A stretch of DNA of 64,000 nt from Streptomyces griseoincarnatus (GTDB taxonomy: Bacteria; Actinomycetota; Actinomycetes; Streptomycetales; Streptomycetaceae): contig BMTH01000021.1 of the NCBI GenBank assembly GCA_014649575.1, positions 38,328 to 102,327 on the forward strand, written 5' to 3'. The position numbers and the translations under genes were made by a program. Shown here one piece after another: positions 50,916-58,798 of the stretch (the first letter of the stretch is position 1; each line of letters opens with the position of its first letter). Under the pieces are notes generated by a model. The model saw only the letters and a list, made by a program, of their open reading frames with translations. It ran no database searches and was not told the origin of the DNA.

Positions 50916-53591
50916 TCACTCCGCGAGTTCCGCGACACCCGTGATCCGGTGGAGGGGATAGGTGCGGACCTCGTCCGCAGTGTGGTCGTAGGCCGTCACG
51001 AACCCACCTTCGACCCGGATCGGAGCGATGACCCGCTGACTGGCGCCACCCTCGGCATTGACGTACCCGATCCACAACGTGTCGTTGGTGAGAACCGCGG
51101 CCTGCAGGCCGGCCAGGGTCTCCGCGGCGGTGGTGCGCGGCAGCTCCCCCGGCGTCGCACCCGCCTCCCCGCCGACCGGCTTCCGCGGCGCCGTGAAGGC
51201 GAGGTCCCCCGCCCGCACCGCCCGGATCGCGGCAGCGAGCAACGTGTCGTCCGGCACGGGCGGCCCGTCCGGCACCGGCTCGGGAGGCGTCCGCGGAGGC
51301 GTGCGGTACGCGTCCGCGCGGGCGATCAGCACATCGCCCTCCGCGGACTCCGCGGCGGGCGCGAACCCCATCGCCCGCAGCCCTTCCAGCAGCGCCGCCG
51401 GGTCGGTCCGCGCCGCCAGCACCGTCGGGGCGAGCCGCCGCAGCCCCAGCCCGGCGGCGCGCTTGTCGGCGAGGATCTCGTTCAGCACCGCGTCGTCGTC
51501 GCACCGCACGTAGGACGAGGCGGCGCCCACCCGGAGGTGCCCGTGCCGGCGGGCCACGTCGTCGATGAGGTACGCCAGCGGCTGCGGCACCGGCGTACGG
51601 GAGTGCGCGGCGAGGAAGGCGTGCAGGTCGGCGGCCGACTGCCCGGCGTCCAGGGCGCGCCGCACCGAGGCGGGCGTGAACCGGTAGACGGTCGCCCCGC
51701 CCTTCGACTCCACGTCCGCGAGCACGCCCAGCACGTCGGCGAGCGGCCGCTCCAGCGGGCCGGGCGCGACCGCCGTCAGGTCGGCCTGGAGCAGTACGTG
51801 GTCCAGCGGCTCGGGCAGCAGGGGGTCGAGCAGCCGGGCGGCGGCCGCGGCGGCGGTCGCCTGCTCGGCGGGGGAGAGGGCGGGCGGCAAAGGGGTCTGC
51901 CGGTGGTGCACGGGCAGCTTGTCGCCCGGCCCCCTCGGCTCGGTCCGCGTGTCCGCGCGCCGGGGCGCGGGCGGCGCGCCGATCAGCGCCCGCCCGTGCG
52001 AGGAGAGCGCGCCGCGTCCCGTGACGCCGAGCATCTCGGCCTCCGCCAGCGTCCAGCGGGCCAGCCGCGACCGCAGGTCGTCCTCCCCGCCCGCCCCGCT
52101 CGCCCCGTCGGCCGGATACCCCGGCGCCCCGGACCCGCCCGCGCGGGCAGCGACACCCCGCGTCCCCTCGGCGGGCTGCGCCGGCGTCCGGCGGGCGTAC
52201 GGGGAGGGCGCGCCGCCCCCGGTGCGGTCAGCGCGCGGGGGCCGCTCCCAGCGCAGCCGCGCCAACAGCGACCCGGCGTCCGGAGCGGCGCCCTCCGGGA
52301 GTCCCGCCAGCAGGGCCAGCACCCGGTGCCGCACCTCCGGGGCGGCCGAACGGTCCAGCCCAGGACCCAGCGCGGACAGCGTGCGGTCCTTCGCGTCCCG
52401 CTCCCCGACCAGCCCCGGCGTCCGGGTCGCCGCCAGCCACGCCGTGGCGAGCCGCGCCCACCGCTCGCCGGCCGGCTCCTCCCGCCACTCGTCGTACGCC
52501 GGCGTCGCCGCGTACCGCTCGTCGGCCTCACCGTCGGACGCCAGCAGCCCGGCCGCGTAGGCCAGTTCGACCCAGAACGCGGCCACCGGCTCGGGGACGT
52601 CCAGCGCCACCGCGGTCCGCTTGAGGTCCCGTACGCTCAGCCCGCCCGCCCGCAGCACCGCCGGGCCGCCCTCGTGCCAGTCCTTCAGCAGCTCCTCGAC
52701 GGTCGCCAGCGCCGTGTACGCCTGCCCGGCCGCCGTCGCGTCCACCATCTGCGGCCGGTGTGCGGCGGCCGCCTCCACGGGCGGCGGTACCGGCTCCGTC
52801 GTCCGGTGCGCCCGTCCGGCGCGCAGCCGCAGCGCCACCTCGCGGGGCAGGACGACCGTGCCGGGCGCCGTCGGCAGCAGCAGCCCCCGGTCGAGCAGCC
52901 AGCGCAGCCGGGGCGCCGGATCGGCGGTGACCTGCCCGTACGGCGGACCCCACACCAGCCGCTCCAGCACCTCCACCGACTCGCTCGGCGCCTGGTCGAG
53001 CAGGGCGGACATCCGCTCGGGGTCGTCGAAAAGGCCGGCCAGCGCGTTCAGCGCGGAAACGGAGTCGTGCGTCGACGGCAGCCCGGCCGTCGCCAGGATC
53101 TCCTGGACACGGCCCGGCGAGATCCCCGCCCCGGCCTCCCGCACGGTCGGGCCGAGTCCGGTCGGCGACGGGTGCTGTGGCGACGGCGCCAGCAGCTCGC
53201 GGGCGGTGCGCACCAGACGCAGCCGATCGTCGCCGCCCCACACCAGGGCCTGCGCGCGGAGCGTGCCGAGGGCGTGCGGCAGCGCGGCGGACACAGCCGG
53301 GTCGCCGTCGTCGCCCGCCATCAGACCGAGCAGCTCGGCGTACGTCGCCGGGTCGGACGCGATCGCCAGCGCCTGCGCCGTCTGGAGCGTGAACCGGTCG
53401 AGCCGCTCCAGCGCGCGGACCACCGAGGCGCGCGTGCCCGCGCGGGTGGCGAGCTGGGTCAGGTCCGTGGGCACGGGCGTGATGAGATCCGGCCGGCTGC
53501 GCAGGAGCGCGGCCAGGGAGACGTCGTCCCGCCCCCGGAGCGCCTCGGCGAGGGATCGGGGGGCCGCCGCGGGATTCTCCTCGGTGCTCAT
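50916..53591 (-). CDS. Helicase-associated protein with XPB/Ssl2 N-terminal-like domain
   Basis: The protein is 891 residues. It lacks Walker motifs. The N-terminal third is helical, with winged-helix-like repeats (LTQLATRAGTRASVVRALERLDRFTLQTAQALAIA; GRVQEILATAGLPSTHDSVSALNALAGLFDD). A disordered Pro/Gly/Arg stretch lies around 490-560. The C-terminal region LLPEPLDHVLLQADLTAVAPGPLERPLADVLGVLADVESKGGATVYRFTPASVRRALDAG matches the XPB/Ssl2 N-terminal-like domain, followed by a WYL-like end (RVIAPIRVEGGFVTAYDHTADEVRTYPLHRI). It likely works with the downstream XPB helicase. ATG 53591 has TAACGT 7 nt upstream and no ribosome binding site, so leaderless. Confidence 0.88.
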   Translation of the reverse strand: MSTEENPAAAPRSLAEALRGRDDVSLAALLRSRPDLITPVPTDLTQLATRAGTRASVVRALERLDRFTLQTAQALAIASDPATYAELLGLMAGDDGDPAVSAALPHALGTLRAQALVWGGDDRLRLVRTARELLAPSPQHPSPTGLGPTVREAGAGISPGRVQEILATAGLPSTHDSVSALNALAGLFDDPERMSALLDQAPSESVEVLERLVWGPPYGQVTADPAPRLRWLLDRGLLLPTAPGTVVLPREVALRLRAGRAHRTTEPVPPPVEAAAAHRPQMVDATAAGQAYTALATVEELLKDWHEGGPAVLRAGGLSVRDLKRTAVALDVPEPVAAFWVELAYAAGLLASDGEADERYAATPAYDEWREEPAGERWARLATAWLAATRTPGLVGERDAKDRTLSALGPGLDRSAAPEVRHRVLALLAGLPEGAAPDAGSLLARLRWERPPRADRTGGGAPSPYARRTPAQPAEGTRGVAARAGGSGAPGYPADGASGAGGEDDLRSRLARWTLAEAEMLGVTGRGALSSHGRALIGAPPAPRRADTRTEPRGPGDKLPVHHRQTPLPPALSPAEQATAAAAAARLLDPLLPEPLDHVLLQADLTAVAPGPLERPLADVLGVLADVESKGGATVYRFTPASVRRALDAGQSAADLHAFLAAHSRTPVPQPLAYLIDDVARRHGHLRVGAASSYVRCDDDAVLNEILADKRAAGLGLRRLAPTVLAARTDPAALLEGLRAMGFAPAAESAEGDVLIARADAYRTPPRTPPEPVPDGPPVPDDTLLAAAIRAVRAGDLAFTAPRKPVGGEAGATPGELPRTTAAETLAGLQAAVLTNDTLWIGYVNAEGGASQRVIAPIRVEGGFVTAYDHTADEVRTYPLHRITGVAELAE

Positions 53592-53598
53592 CCGCATC

Positions 53599-53604
53599 AC
53601 GTTA
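53599..53604 (-). promoter_or_regulatory. Leaderless -10 (TAACGT) of the helicase-associated gene
   Basis: TAACGT is followed by 7 nt and then the ATG at 53591. An ATG two codons earlier would leave one base after the hexamer and is therefore unlikely. Confidence 0.45.
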
Positions 53605-53708
53605 GCCGGTGGGTACGTCCGTGGCGTGCCGGCAGTTGGGCCGGGTCGCCGCACTCGCGGTACCGTCGGGCGACGGTGTCCCGACGCATCCGTCCCGGAG
53701 GGGACTTC

Positions 53709-54716
53709 GTGGGTATCGAGAGCGACCAGGTCGTCTACGAGTATCTGAGCCGCGTCGGCGACGTGGCGCAACAGCGGCAGTTGCCGTCGGCGGCGCGGAT
53801 GCGGCTGGTCGCGGAGCTGCGTGACGAGATCGACCGGCGCCGTGCCAAGGCCGTGGTGGACTCGCCGGCGGCGGTGCGGCGCATCGTCGCGCGGATGGGG
53901 ACGCCGACGGAGGTGGTCTCCAAGGCGGAGGGCTCGACGGCCGGTTCCGCGTCGCGACCCGCATCCGGATCCGCGCCGGGCGCGTCGGAGGAGCGGCCGG
54001 CGGGTGTTCCCGTGCAGCCGGTGGGCAAGGCGGGCGGGGTGTTCCGGAAGGTCGTTCCCCGGCCTCGGCCGTCCACGCCCGAGCCCGCGGCTCCGCCCGC
54101 CGCCCCGGCCGACGTGCCGTCGCCCCCGCACCGGGCCGGTCTCGACGAGGTCGGCGACAGCGGGAGCCAGCCCGACTGGTGGCGGGTGGACAGCAGTCCC
54201 TTCGGGGTGGGGGACGAGGTGCCGGGCTTTGTGGGCGGGGTGGAGATCCCCGAGCTTCTGAAGCGGCCGGCGTCGACGGAGGAGCCGACGGCCGAGACGC
54301 CGCCCGCTGCCGAGACGGTGGAGGCGGCCGAGGAGGTTCCCGCCCCCGGGCGGCGGAGGTTGATGCGGCTGCCGTCCCGGCGGTGGAGCAATCCGCTGCT
54401 GCTGATCGCTGCTGCGTCGCTGGTCGTGGGTGCTGTGCTGGGGAACTGGTTCGCGCTGATCCTGGGGTGGCTGATCGCGTACGCCTCGCGCCGGCTGACG
54501 CCGGGGGAGGTCAAGGCGGCGGTGGTCGTCCTGCCAGGGCTGTCGCTGATCGGGGGGATGGTCTGGCTGTGGGGGCGCGCGGTGGGGAGATGGGGCGCCC
54601 CCATCGCCGAGGGACAGATGAACGTGGCTCTCACGGAGACATGGCCGTGGGTGATCCGCACGGCGGCGGTGACGTCGTCGCTGTTCTTGGTGTGGCGGTC
54701 ACAGCGGCAACGCTGA
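53709..54716 (+). CDS. HAAS-type membrane protein
   Basis: The protein has 335 residues from the GTG at 53709, 5-6 nt after GGAGGGG. Residues about 8-80 resemble the HAAS signalling domain (VYEYLSRVGDVAQQRQLPSAARMRLVAELRDEIDRRRAK and AAVRRIVARMGTPTEVVSKA). A long Pro/Ala/Glu-rich linker follows, then about 235-330 has three or four membrane helices (NPLLLIAAASLVVGAVLGNWFALILGWLIAYASRR, AAVVVLPGLSLIGGMVWLWG, VIRTAAVTSSLFLVW). HAAS proteins often work with PadR-like regulators, none of which is adjacent. It is divergent from the helicase-associated gene. Confidence 0.78.
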   Translation: MGIESDQVVYEYLSRVGDVAQQRQLPSAARMRLVAELRDEIDRRRAKAVVDSPAAVRRIVARMGTPTEVVSKAEGSTAGSASRPASGSAPGASEERPAGVPVQPVGKAGGVFRKVVPRPRPSTPEPAAPPAAPADVPSPPHRAGLDEVGDSGSQPDWWRVDSSPFGVGDEVPGFVGGVEIPELLKRPASTEEPTAETPPAAETVEAAEEVPAPGRRRLMRLPSRRWSNPLLLIAAASLVVGAVLGNWFALILGWLIAYASRRLTPGEVKAAVVVLPGLSLIGGMVWLWGRAVGRWGAPIAEGQMNVALTETWPWVIRTAAVTSSLFLVWRSQRQR

Positions 54717-54760
54717 GGGGTGTTCCGGCGTGCGGGGGCATCCGCGCATCCGGCGCAGCG

Positions 54761-55065
54761 GCTGCGCCCTCCGGGGGCGCGGGGAACTGCGCGACCGGCC
54801 ACAGCCCGCCCGCACCGGCGCTGCGGGGGTGTCGCACGCGTCCTCCTGCCCCCATCGCTCCCGGGGACCTCTCAGCGGCCGTGGCGGCTGCGCCCTCCGG
54901 GGGCGCGGGGAACTGCGCGACCGGCCACAGCCCGCCCGCACCGGCGCTGCGGGGGTGTCGCACGCGTCCTCCTGCCCCCATCGCTCCCGGGGACCTCTCA
55001 GCGGCCGTGGCGGCTGCGCCCTCAGGGGCGCGGGGAACTGCGCGACCAGCCACGGACCGCCCGCA
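54761..55065. repeat. 126-bp tandem repeat, 2.4 copies, containing the dispersed element
   Basis: Units begin with GCTGCGCCCT at 54761, 54887 and 55013; the first two are practically identical. Each carries the dispersed 20-mer in inverted orientation (54775-54794, 54901-54920, 55026-55045). The array fills the 433-bp gap between the HAAS protein gene and the HAD gene. Because 126 is a multiple of three, open frames run through it but encode only low-complexity peptide. Confidence 0.92.
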
Positions 55066-55149
55066 CCCGCCGCTGCACAGGCGCCGCGCGCCGGTCGCGA
55101 TGCTGGTCGGCGGGCCGGGCCCGGCTAGGCGTGGCGCACAATGGCGCGC

Positions 55150-55809
55150 ATGGCCAACGTGACCCCGCCCGCCCCGCCCGCCCCGTCCGGCAGGACCGCC
55201 GCTCCTACCGTCGGCTTCGATCTCGACATGACGCTCATCGACTCGCGGCCCGGGATCCGGGCCTGTTACGTGGCTCTGGCCGAGCGGACCGGGACCTACG
55301 TCGATGCCGATCTCGCCGTCAGCCGGCTGGGGCCTCCGCTGGTGGACGAGCTGGTGAACTGGTTCCCGCCGGAGCGGGTCGAGGAGGTCGCGGAGCTGTA
55401 CCGGGCGATGTACCCCGAGTACGCGATCACGCCGACGCTCGCCCTGCCCGGAGCGCGGGACGCGATAGCCGCCGTGCGGGCGCGGGGCGGGCGGGCGATC
55501 GTGGTGACCGCGAAGTACGAGCCCAACGCCAAGCTGCACCTCGCGCACCTCGGCATCGAGCCGGACGCGGTGATCGGCGACCTGTGGGCCGAGCAGAAGG
55601 CGCTGGCGCTGCGCGAGCACGGCGCGTCCGTGTACGTCGGCGACCACACCGGCGACGTGCGCGGGGCGCGCACCGCGGGCGCGGTGTCGGTCGCGGTGGC
55701 CACCGGACCGTGCGACGCGGCGGAACTCCGGGAGGCCGGCGCGGACACGGTCCTCACCGATCTGACGGAATTCCCCCGCTGGTTTTCGGACTACTGCTCG
55801 GACAACTGA
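55150..55809 (+). CDS. HAD-family hydrolase (phosphoglycolate-phosphatase-like)
   Basis: The protein has 219 residues from the ATG at 55150 (an in-frame ATG at 55141 is possible). HAD motif I VGFDLDMTLIDS has both catalytic Asp, with Met in place of the usual Gly. Motif II is IVVTAKY with Thr, the Lys is in AEQKALALREH, and motif IV is YVGDHTGDVRGAR. A helical cap (RPGIRACYVALAERTG, LVDELVNWFPPERVEEVAELYR) follows motif I. It hydrolyses a small phosphate ester. CACAAT ends 7 nt before the ATG with no ribosome binding site, so probably leaderless. It overlaps the convergent membrane-protein gene by 19 bp. Confidence 0.88.
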   Translation: MANVTPPAPPAPSGRTAAPTVGFDLDMTLIDSRPGIRACYVALAERTGTYVDADLAVSRLGPPLVDELVNWFPPERVEEVAELYRAMYPEYAITPTLALPGARDAIAAVRARGGRAIVVTAKYEPNAKLHLAHLGIEPDAVIGDLWAEQKALALREHGASVYVGDHTGDVRGARTAGAVSVAVATGPCDAAELREAGADTVLTDLTEFPRWFSDYCSDN

Positions 55810-56066
55810 CCGGAAACCGCACGAGCGGCCCGGTCCCGCCGTCGCCCCGCGGCGGCGGAACGCAGTACGCCCGCACCGGCGATGACGAATCCGACGCCCA
55901 TGAGCATGCTCAATCCGAACATGTACGTCGGAAAGGGCGTCGTTCCGAGGAACAGCGGGGCGACCGTGACCAGAGTGGCCACGGCGCCGGCGAAGAAGAC
56001 GAGAGCGCCGGCACGGACCAGACCGTCACCGGGCTGGGCGGAATTCGCTTGGGTTTTGTCACGCAC
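55791..56066 (-). CDS. Small two-helix membrane protein
   Basis: The protein has 91 residues from the GTG at 56066. Two hydrophobic helices, LVRAGALVFFAGAVATLVTVAPLFL and YMFGLSMLMGVGFVIAGAGVL, are joined by a short TTPFPT loop. The termini are polar and the C-terminus is Arg-rich. Family not characterised, but similar small proteins are conserved in Streptomyces. TACCCT followed by 6 nt precedes the GTG with no ribosome binding site. The last 19 bp overlap the HAD gene tail. Confidence 0.75.
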   Translation of the reverse strand: MRDKTQANSAQPGDGLVRAGALVFFAGAVATLVTVAPLFLGTTPFPTYMFGLSMLMGVGFVIAGAGVLRSAAAGRRRDRAARAVSGQLSEQ

Positions 56067-56072
56067 CGGACC

Positions 56073-56078
56073 AGGGTA
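56073..56078 (-). promoter_or_regulatory. Leaderless -10 (TACCCT) of the small membrane protein gene
   Basis: TACCCT is followed by 6 nt and then the GTG at 56066. No convincing -35. Confidence 0.5.
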
Positions 56079-56229
56079 GTTCCCTGCGCGAGGGAACGAC
56101 GCGGTGACGTCTTGTCACCGGCCCGAAGACCATTAGCCTTGGTACCGGCGGGTCATCGGGCCCGCCCGAGTGCTATCAAGAGCCGTTTTCCATGCAGTTT
56201 TCCCGACGAGTACGAGGGCGAGGACAGAC

Positions 56230-56613
56230 GTGCCTACCGGCAAGGTCAAGTGGTTCAACGGGGAGAAGGGCTTCGGCTTTCTCTCCCGTGACGACGGCGG
56301 TGACGTCTTCGTGCATTCCTCGGTCCTCCCCGCCGGAGTCGAGGCCCTGAAGCCGGGCCAGCGCGTGGAGTTCGGCGTGGTCGCCGGGCAGCGAGGCGAC
56401 CAGGCCCTCTCCCTGACCATCCTGGATCCGACCCCGTCGGTCGCGGCCGCCCAGCGCAAGAAGCCCGACGAGCTGGCCTCGATCGTGCAGGACCTCACGA
56501 CAGTGCTGGAGAACATCACGCCGTCGCTGGAGCGGGGCCGTTACCCGGACCGCGCGGCCGGCAAGAAGATCGCCGGACTGCTCCGCGCGGTCGCCGACCA
56601 GCTCGACGTCTAG
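56230..56613 (+). CDS. Cold-shock-domain protein with C-terminal extension
   Basis: The protein has 127 residues from the GTG at 56230. Residues 1-67 are a cold-shock domain (TGKVKWFNGEKGFGFLSRDDGGDVFVHSSVL) with intact RNP1 and RNP2. Residues about 75-127 add a conserved helical tail (KKPDELASIVQDLTTVLENITPSLERGRYPDRAAGKKIAGLLRAVADQLDV) not found in CspA, which distinguishes this actinobacterial type. It probably binds single-stranded nucleic acid, and the tail could mediate oligomerisation. It is followed by a short tandem array. Confidence 0.92.
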   Translation: MPTGKVKWFNGEKGFGFLSRDDGGDVFVHSSVLPAGVEALKPGQRVEFGVVAGQRGDQALSLTILDPTPSVAAAQRKKPDELASIVQDLTTVLENITPSLERGRYPDRAAGKKIAGLLRAVADQLDV

Positions 56614-56695
56614 ACCCCCGTCACGGGAGGGACCCCGTCACGGGAGGGACCCCGCACGGGAGGACCCCGGCACGGGCCGGACCCCCGTCACGGGA
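56613..56695. repeat. 16-18-bp tandem array, five units
   Basis: Units such as GACCCCGTCACGGGAGG begin at 56613, 56631, 56648, 56664 and 56680. Each contains a small CCCGT/ACGGG palindrome. The last unit contains the mqnD stop codon (56688-56690), so the array spans the whole gap between the two convergent genes. Confidence 0.88.
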
Positions 56696-57545
56696 ACCGC
56701 AGCGCGTCCGGGCCGAGGGGAGGCACGAGCCCCTCGGCCGCCGCGCGCGTGAGCAGCCCGCGCACGGCCGCGTAGCCGTCGTCGCCGAGGTCGGCGGTGA
56801 ACTCGTTGACGTACAGCCCGATGTGCTGGTCGGCGACGGCCGGGTCCATCTCCTGGGCGTGCTCCATCACGTACGGGCGGGAGGCCTCCGGGTCGTCCCA
56901 GGCCGCCCGCACGGACGCGCGGACCGAGTCCGCGAGCCGGGTCAGCGTCTCCTCGCCGAGCGCGCGCCGCGCGAGGATCGCGCCGAGCGGGATCGGCAGC
57001 CCGGTGGTGTTCTCCCAGTGCTCGCCCATGTCCGCGAGCTTGTGCAGCCCGTAGTTCCGGTACGTGAAGCGCGCCTCGTGGATGACGAGACCGGCGTCGA
57101 CCTTCCCGTCCCGTACGGCGGGCATGATCTCGTGGAACGGCATCACCACGATCTCGCCCACACCTCCGGGGACGACGTCCGCCGCCCACAGCCGGAACAA
57201 CAGGTACGCGGTCGACTTCTCGCTCGGCACCGCGACCGTGCGGCCCGTGAGGTCCACGCCCGGCTCCCGGGTCAGCACCAGCGGCCCGCATCCCCGCCCC
57301 AGCGCGCCCCCGCAGGGCAGCAGCGCGTACTCGTCGAGGACGTACGGCAGCACCGCGTACGACACCTTCAGCACGTCCAGCTCGCCGCGCTCGGCCATGC
57401 CGTTGGTGATGTCGATGTCGGCGAAGGTGACGTCGAGGGCGGGCGCGCCCGGCACGCGGCCGTGGGCGAGGGCGTCGAAGACGAAGGTGTCGTTCGGGCA
57501 GGGCGAGTAGGCGATGCGCAGCCGCTGCTGCTCACTGGTGGTCAT
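56688..57545 (-). CDS. mqnD: 1,4-dihydroxy-6-naphthoate synthase (futalosine pathway)
   Basis: The protein has 285 residues from the ATG at 57545. It has a periplasmic-binding-protein-like fold: LRIAYSPCPNDTFVFDALAHG at the N-terminus, FADIDITNGMAERGELDVLKVSYAVLPYV, GCGPLVLTREP, AGLVIHEARFTYRNYGLHKLADMGEHWENTTGLPIPLG with the catalytic His, and VNEFTADLGDDGYAAV. It cleaves cyclic dehypoxanthinyl futalosine to 1,4-dihydroxy-6-naphthoate in menaquinone synthesis. The start overlaps the mqnB stop as ATGA, so translation is coupled. Confidence 0.95.
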   Translation of the reverse strand: MTTSEQQRLRIAYSPCPNDTFVFDALAHGRVPGAPALDVTFADIDITNGMAERGELDVLKVSYAVLPYVLDEYALLPCGGALGRGCGPLVLTREPGVDLTGRTVAVPSEKSTAYLLFRLWAADVVPGGVGEIVVMPFHEIMPAVRDGKVDAGLVIHEARFTYRNYGLHKLADMGEHWENTTGLPIPLGAILARRALGEETLTRLADSVRASVRAAWDDPEASRPYVMEHAQEMDPAVADQHIGLYVNEFTADLGDDGYAAVRGLLTRAAAEGLVPPLGPDALRFP

Positions 57546-58258
57546 GCCGTGTTCCAACTCTCCAGTACGGGCGCGAGCTTCCCGAAGCCCTCGGTGAGGG
57601 CGTTCAGGGCGTCGCCGATGCGCCAGGCGGCGCGGTCGCGCGGGCCGACAGGGTTCGAGACCGCCCGTACCTCCAGGACGGGCACGCCCTGCGCGGCGGC
57701 GGCCTCGGCGACGCCGAAGCCCTCCATGCCCTCGGCGAGGGCGCGGGGATGGCGGGCGCGCAGGGCGTCCGCGCGGGCGGCGGTGCCGGTCACCGTGGAC
57801 ACGGTGAGGACGGTGCCGGTGCGCGCGCCGGACGCGGCGGCGGCCGCCTCGGCGAGGGACGCGGGCGGGTGGTGGGTGACGGTGCCGAAGCCGAGCTCGG
57901 TCACCGGCAGGAATCCCTCTGCCGTCTCGGCGCCCAGATCCGCCGCGGTGATCGCGTCGGCGACGACGAGGGACCCGAGGGGCGCGTGCGGCGCGAAGCC
58001 GCCGCCGATCCCCGCGCAGACGACGAGGCCGTAGGGACGGCCCTCCAGGGCGGCGGCGGTCAGTGCGACGGCCGTGGACGCGGCGGCGAGCGCCGGGCCG
58101 ACCCCGGCGGCGAGCAGGGCGGGTCCGCCGGCGGTCTCGTGCACGACCGCGCCGGGCAGTTCCCGCTCCCGCACCGGCCCCGGGAACGCCTCGGCCACCG
58201 CGTCCCGCTCGGCGGGGACCGCGGTGGCCACGAGAACGCGTGCGAGGGACGTGGTCAG
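57542..58258 (-). CDS. mqnB: Futalosine hydrolase
   Basis: This protein, of about 238 residues, is in the nucleoside phosphorylase (PNP/MTAN) superfamily: RVLVATAVPAERDAVAEAF, LLAAGVGPALAAASTAVAL, GLVVCAGIGGGFAPHAPLGSLVVAD, and the late GMEGFGVAEAAAAQGVPVLEVRAVSNPVGPRDRAAWRIGDAL with the catalytic Asp. It releases hypoxanthine from futalosine to give dehypoxanthinyl futalosine. The start is unusual. The only codon placed after a good Shine-Dalgarno sequence (GAAGGACGAGGG) is CTG at 58258, overlapping the upstream stop as CTGA. GTG 58231 would delete the first beta-strand. Confidence 0.92.
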   Translation of the reverse strand: MTTSLARVLVATAVPAERDAVAEAFPGPVRERELPGAVVHETAGGPALLAAGVGPALAAASTAVALTAAALEGRPYGLVVCAGIGGGFAPHAPLGSLVVADAITAADLGAETAEGFLPVTELGFGTVTHHPPASLAEAAAAASGARTGTVLTVSTVTGTAARADALRARHPRALAEGMEGFGVAEAAAAQGVPVLEVRAVSNPVGPRDRAAWRIGDALNALTEGFGKLAPVLESWNTA

Positions 58259-58737
58259 CCCTCGTCCTTCTTCAGCCGGAAGGACCACAGACCGGTGGCC
58301 TCGTTCTCGCCACCCTCCTTGATCGACACCAGGGTCGAGTCGCCCTGGGCGCCGTACTGGGCGTTGAAGAACACGCTGCCCGGGATGGACTGGTAGGTGT
58401 TGTTCTTCATGGGATCGACGAGCGGCTGACCGTTCAGCAGGATCGTCCAGCTGTTGTCGGCGATCTCCGGGTCGACGCCGAAGCGGACGGTCTCCAGCGG
58501 ATCGACCTCGATCTCGTCGATGTCCTTGTCCTGGAGGCACTTGTTGAGAACCTCGGTGGTGAGGGCCTTGCCCTCGCCACCGCAGGTCGCCTCGGAACTC
58601 ACCGAGTCGCTGCCCACCGTGACGGTGGCCATCGCCGTGGGTTTGTCGCAGGCGGACAGGACGAGCAGTCCGGCGGATACGGCGCCGGCGGCGGCGACGG
58701 CGCGGCGGCGTCGCACAGCGGATTGCAACGTGGTCAT
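58255..58737 (-). CDS. DUF2771 lipoprotein
   Basis: This 160-residue protein has an Arg-rich n-region, hydrophobic core AAAGAVSAGLLVLSAC and lipobox with Cys30. The mature part has the DUF2771 pattern (MATVTVGSDSVSSEATCGGEGKALTTEVLNKCLQDKDIDEIEVDPLETVRFGVDPEIADNSWTILLNGQPLV), with two further Cys likely disulfide-bonded. It is exported and lipid-anchored; role unknown. It overlaps mqnB by 4 bp, so it is co-transcribed with the menaquinone genes. Confidence 0.88.
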   Translation of the reverse strand: MTTLQSAVRRRRAVAAAGAVSAGLLVLSACDKPTAMATVTVGSDSVSSEATCGGEGKALTTEVLNKCLQDKDIDEIEVDPLETVRFGVDPEIADNSWTILLNGQPLVDPMKNNTYQSIPGSVFFNAQYGAQGDSTLVSIKEGGENEATGLWSFRLKKDEG

Positions 58738-58798
58738 GGCGGAAGGCTATCGGGCAGGTGTGCACCGTCCGCCACGTGGGGTACGGCGTGGCCCCCGG

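Noticed and set aside
54761..55065. Repeat protein encoded by the 126-bp array
   Set aside because: The open frame has no ribosome binding site, is Pro/Gly/Arg low complexity, and each unit contains an element that is intergenic elsewhere.
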